This document shows, piece after piece, positions 59,601-64,000 of a stretch of 64,000 nt of DNA. The position numbers were made by a program, and so were the translations under genes. Source of the stretch: Chamaea fasciata (taxonomy: Eukaryota > Chordata > Aves > Passeriformes > Sylviidae); assembly GCA_029207755.1 (NCBI GenBank), contig JARCOQ010000011.1, positions 24,300,712 to 24,364,711 of the forward strand, read 5' to 3'. The notes under the pieces were generated by a model. The model ran no database searches. It was not told the DNA's origin and was given only the letters and a program-made list of their open reading frames with translations. Every line of letters starts with the position of its first letter. The first letter of the stretch is position 1.

Positions 59601-62600
59601 GTTAACAGTACTAAGCTGTCCCATAACAAGGGGGTCTATTAATTAAGAACCAATATTCTATTAGAAAAGATTTTTGAACAGATTTTTTAAATAAGTGGAG
59701 TACACACTAAAACCCAAAAATGGATTATTCCTGATTGAACCTTTCCCTAAAGCACTCCGGGTATGTAAGGTACCATGAACACATACACCTAAACCACAGA
59801 TGAGACACCACCACAGGGTCTGAATATCTTTTATCAGTTAGGGACAAAGAGTGTCACCTCTAAAATAAAAAATTAAAATAAATAAGGAGTGTCACGTAAT
59901 CATCACAAGCACTTCACTTGAACCAAGTGCTTTGTCTAAAACTGCAAAGCAGGCAGAAAACTATGTCTGAACTCTGACTGAAACACAAGCCAGCAACAGG
60001 TATTGTGGTAAGAGAACATTTAAAAATATGATGCAATTCTCCCTTATTGACAACCAAAGCATTTTATTAGCAGCTTGAAGAGAGAAGTATCTCCTATTAG
60101 GAACCTGCTGTTCCTGCAGCACAAATTCCCCCTCCAAGCTGACACATCTCACACCATTTACCAATGGCACACCCAGACCTGCTGTGTGCGACACCAAACT
60201 CCACAAATACCTCGACACAGGATCCTCCATTTTGGAGCAGCACACCTAGGAAGTTCTGCAAATATCTTTTCCAACCTAAAACCGTTGTGCTCAGCAGCCA
60301 ATATGTTAAATCAGCACTTTGAAAATAAAGCAACTCTGGATTACTACCGAGGAGCAAATGCTTCCAGTGTCCCTTCCATCAAAGCAGGTCAGTTAAACAC
60401 TTATGTATTTAGCCAAAAATCCCCCACAACACTAGATATAAATCCTCAGCGTGATATTTGAGAGGGACATTAAAGGAACAATCACTCCAGGTGAGTTTTA
60501 GCTTGTTGGAAGGCAGGATCTAATCCCAGGGACTCTGAGCAGCTGGTATTTCATTTCAGCCCAGTTCTGCCTGGCCTCCAGGTTCTCCACCTGTGGGCGA
60601 GTGAAGGCACAAAAAGTGTCTTGGCAGCTGCTGCTTCTGGGACAAGCCATCATTTCTCCACTAAGTCTCCCCCAGGTACATTTTATATTTCTAAGTATTA
60701 TTGATACTTTAGGAGATCAACATGGAGCAATTCCGGTTCCTATTATAGTAACTGCTGAAGAAATTTAACAATATTCTAAAACAAGAGAAAAAATTTCATA
60801 GGCATAGATTTGTGTCTCTGGCCTTCACTCCATTGCTGTTATTTCTTTTCCTACTCAGGTTTTCCACTATTTAAACATAGAATCAGGTGGTACTGAAAGG
60901 ACCAAAGTAAAAAAAAAAACTAACAAGAGATATATTGAGCACTAAACCTCTGGCCTCATGTTGGTCACTTCTACCAAATGAGCAAGGCAAGACATTTGTG
61001 GAAGACGGGAAAAGCCCAAGTATCCACAAAAAACAATCAGCATTTAAGGACACAACTTTAGATCTAACGATTTGTTCTTTGGGTGCTTTGGTATGATAAA
61101 ATATTGGAAGTCACCTTAAGAAAACCCTGCTCGCAGTTGCACAGGCACAGCTCCCACACACCCCACTTAGTGTATTAACTGCGCCACTCCAATCATGGTG
61201 AAGATCCCTGGGAGCACAGCAGGAGCAGCAGAGCAGTGCCCAAAGAGCTTCCCGTGAAATTCCCCCTCCTGCTGTATCCTTCTCCAGTACAGACCCCTCT
61301 TGAAAAACCATCAGGCAAGAGCATCAAATTCAAATATAGACCTTCCTCTCAGATTAAGCCACTCAGATTAAGACTTGCATTTGAGATCACTTTAAGATTC
61401 AATTATTAATTAAAAAAAAATGAAAGAAGTTAGAAGAAGTTTAAATACATCTTTAAAGCAATTCAAAGAAAAAAAAATACCATTAAAATTTCTACCTGCC
61501 CGCTTTCAGAGCAGCCACACGCAGCCAGAAACCAGCACAGGGTCAGGACACAAGAGGCCAGTTACCATTTTAACGTTAAGAGAGAAGAGGAAAGTTTTTT
61601 TACAGGTGCATAAAATATAGAGTGAGAAGCTGAAAGATTGTTACTCAATTAAAGTTACCAAATTCTATAAACCAGGACTAGAGGAAGTTTAAAACTTTTG
61701 CACAAGAACTTAGTTTAAGCACCTAGACTAAATAAAATGAGCAAAATTACCTACTTACGTGAGATGTAGAAAAGGAACTTTACAGACACCAGCCCAAAAA
61801 CCCCTGATCCCCCTCAGCCAACTCTATATCCGCCTTCCACAGCTGAATTGGGTGAGCTGTGTAACTTGAACACCCCAAAACTCCAGTGGTAATGAGCAGA
61901 CTGAGCCCTTCTACGCCAGGTAGGGGATACAGCTCAGGCTGCACCTAAATTTTATGCCCTGATATTTAAGCCCTACATATAAAAATCTTAATACGCATAT
62001 AATACGTATTTTAAAATGTAGATTAACATAGGTAATCAGCCAGTACTCAAAAAAAAAAAAAAATAAAAAGGGGAAGAAAAAAAGATTTGGGGTCACACAG
62101 GTGGAACCCCAACCATGTTCAACCCCATGGCAAAATGAGCCCATTTCTGAAATTTACCCCCCTGTGTCCCAGCGCAGGTGGCCGTGAGAAGTTACCCTCT
62201 CCATCACAGCATTGGCCAACAATCAAGGAATTGCAGGTCCCTCTTATCCAAATGAGAATGGTGACAACCCCTGGGCTGGTCACTCCTTCAGCTGTCACAG
62301 CTGCTGCCACCAACCCTTTGGATGTCACTGCCAGTGACACTTCTGGCTGCTTCAAAGGAGCAGATAATTAATGGAATTTTTTAAGCTTCTGACTGAAAGC
62401 CATTCTCATAACGTTGAGAAAGTGGTATTTTATTTTATTTTTTTTTTAATATCAGGCGCTTTTGTCCTTGAGACAGCACCTGTTGTATTCAGTGGGATCC
62501 ATTGTTTTTCTCCTGGGAGCAACAGGGAGGATTTTGATTTCTCCCAGTATTTACCTACACTCTGCCACGAGCATCAGCAAGAGATTTTTACCAGGGGAAC

Positions 62601-64000
62601 TGAGGAAAGCGGCACCCCCCAGGCTTCTTCTTGGAATATCAGCCACAACACGAACCAGTGGTAGCTGCTTTTCCAACCAGTAGGGAGCAAGGATTTCCCA
62701 GCTAGGGGAAAAAACAAAAAAAATCCTGCACTTTTTATTGCAAATATATATCTAGGAAGTCAAAATATACAAATTAAGATCATGGATATCAAAATACTGG
62801 ACACAGAGGCATTGTTATTGTGCTTAAGGCTGTACCAAGGTTTTTCTTTCAGTGGTTTATTACTTGGCTTAAAGTTTTACTCCTGAAAACTGGCACAAAA
62901 TTTGAAAATTTGAGAAAAACCAGCAGACAACTATAAAACTCTATAAAGCAGTGAAATATTAAACATCCCTTTTTACCGTAAAAATAATATTTTTATTTGG
63001 AAGATGAAAGGAATTTCTAAAAGATGGGGTATTTCAGCCAATGCTCTCTTGTGGAGAAAAAAAAAAATTTTCCTCTTTGCCCTGTCTTCCCACAAGGTTG
63101 CTAAAAACTCAACACATTTTTAAAAGAAAAGTTCAAGCAACAGAGCAACAGAGAGAAATAGGAAAAAATGCAGCCTGGAGCTACGAGAATTTGGGGTGTG
63201 GTTTATTTCTTTTCTTTTTCTAGATAAAGCAAGGCAAAAATTAAGTCTTACCTAGATTTCAATAAAACATTGATGCAATGATACTTCAAAATTATTATTT
63301 AAAATGATAAAGATGAAGATTTGGGGGGGAAAAAAAGATTTTTTTGGATGGGTAGGAGATGGCTGTTAAAAGACATACATCACATTGCAGGTGGTGGTAG
63401 TGAATTTGTCAGGAAAAGTAGGAATCTGGCTCTCAACAGAAAAGACAAAGGACAGAGCCATCAACTTTTGAGAAAATAAGAATATTTGGGGAGAATCAGG
63501 CCACTTCAAGGACTGGGCTGGAATAAAATGACACGTGCTCAGGGATGAAACTAAAACAAACCTGCCCAAGAGCAGAAGCTCTAGAGCTGGAAACACGAGA
63601 GGAGGCAGAACTCCTCCTTTCGGCTGATCATACCAAGCCTAAGCAATTAATGGAATCATTTTATGACCACCTCGGGTGACTCACCAGTGATGTTTCCTGA
63701 CAGAGGAAATTCACTTTGCTGCACCTGGCACTGGTAAGAAATGTGTTAGATAAAGCCAGGGACGATTCTGGTCATTATGGTTCAAAAAGCATGAGCTGAA
63801 TATGAAGCACGAGGCAGAACTGCCAAAGTTATCAGTGAAACAAGAACCAGGGAGGGGGGACTAAAACATCCTTCCTGCTTCAGCTCATCAAAACTAGGGC
63901 CAAGAGTAGATATGTGCACCCTCCACTAACACCTAGGGAGGGTAAGCACTGGAAAGGGGAGTTATTTAATCTAAACAACAAGCTTGACACCCAAACAACC
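59601..64000. other. Intronic stretch to the end of the window
   Basis: No exon or RNA gene was recognised. Two short segments (60258-60290 and 60876-60903) faintly recall CR1 3' ends but are too short to call. An A15 run lies at 62049-62063. Low-complexity A- and G/A-rich bits occur near 63055 and 63320. Confidence 0.55.
62049..62063 (+). repeat. A homopolymer (15)
   Basis: Fifteen uninterrupted A followed by TAAAAAGGGG. Confidence 0.95.

Larger units (their letters stand above)
15431..64000 (-). other. MECOM: MECOM intron 1 (part)
   Basis: This is the upstream intron before the acceptor at 15431; the first MDS1 exon (short, encoding the MRSK... start in the family) was not found in the window. 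The intron is open-ended at 64000. It contains one recognisable CR1 remnant, several long A-tracts, a perfect 20-bp inverted repeat and AT-rich clusters of homeodomain-type motifs. None of the open frames in it resembles a known protein. If another gene sat within this intron on the plus strand I would expect to see at least one exon with conserved domain content; I do not. Confidence 0.8.

Noticed and set aside
60258..60290. Possible CR1 3' end (CTTTTCCAACCTAAAACC)
   Set aside because: Only about 20 bases resemble CR1 and the flanks do not continue the match.
60876..60903. Possible CR1 end (CATAGAATCAGGTGG...)
   Set aside because: The match is short and lost after about 25 bases; a repeat search would be needed to decide.

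Overview
The window looks like an intron-rich stretch of a vertebrate, most probably bird, chromosome. It is AT-rich and has no operons or dense coding. One short exon has excellent vertebrate splice sites. The only transposon I recognise is a truncated CR1 LINE end of the kind common in birds. One mobile element in 64 kb fits a compact avian genome. CR1 also occurs in crocodilians and turtles, so 'bird' is an inference rather than a proof.

The single gene identified is MECOM (PRDM3, the MDS1-EVI1 locus), transcribed on the minus strand. Positions 15081-15430 hold its second MDS1 exon. This exon encodes the acidic/Ser-Thr-rich linker and the start of the PR/SET domain. It is entered in phase 1 and left in phase 0. 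Everything to the right (15431-64000) is read as part of the first MDS1 intron, and everything to the left (1-15080) as the start of the second. The first MDS1 exon with its promoter, the rest of the PR domain, and all EVI1 zinc-finger exons lie outside the window. No other convincing protein-coding or RNA gene was found. The longest open frame (188 codons, 25462-26028) has no recognisable domain.

Layout: 1-15080 is intron 2. It holds a G/T-rich tract with a GTT microsatellite near 230-352, a 48-bp GT microsatellite near 3029, an AT-rich candidate regulatory stretch near 7050-8210, a 20-bp palindrome centred on CACGTG at 9534, and a CpG-retaining stretch near 11340-11660. Exon 2 is at 15081-15430. 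Intron 1 then holds a group of long A-tracts (16144-17676), a GATA/RUNX/E-box motif group (18746-18896), the CR1 remnant (about 23984), and homeodomain-site clusters (24224-24360, 35125-35291, 48844-49070). Further on are a 34-A tract (54135), a perfect 20-bp inverted repeat with a 4-base loop (55413-55456) and other AT-rich candidate elements to 64000.

The functional story is one exon inside long introns. MECOM introns are expected to carry distal regulatory DNA, and the candidate elements listed here were picked by motif content and composition alone, without any alignment. I did not find a previously undescribed multi-gene system. The most unusual sequence-level signals are the 20-bp inverted repeat, the CACGTG palindrome, and an excess of long A-runs on the plus strand (U-runs in the MECOM transcript).
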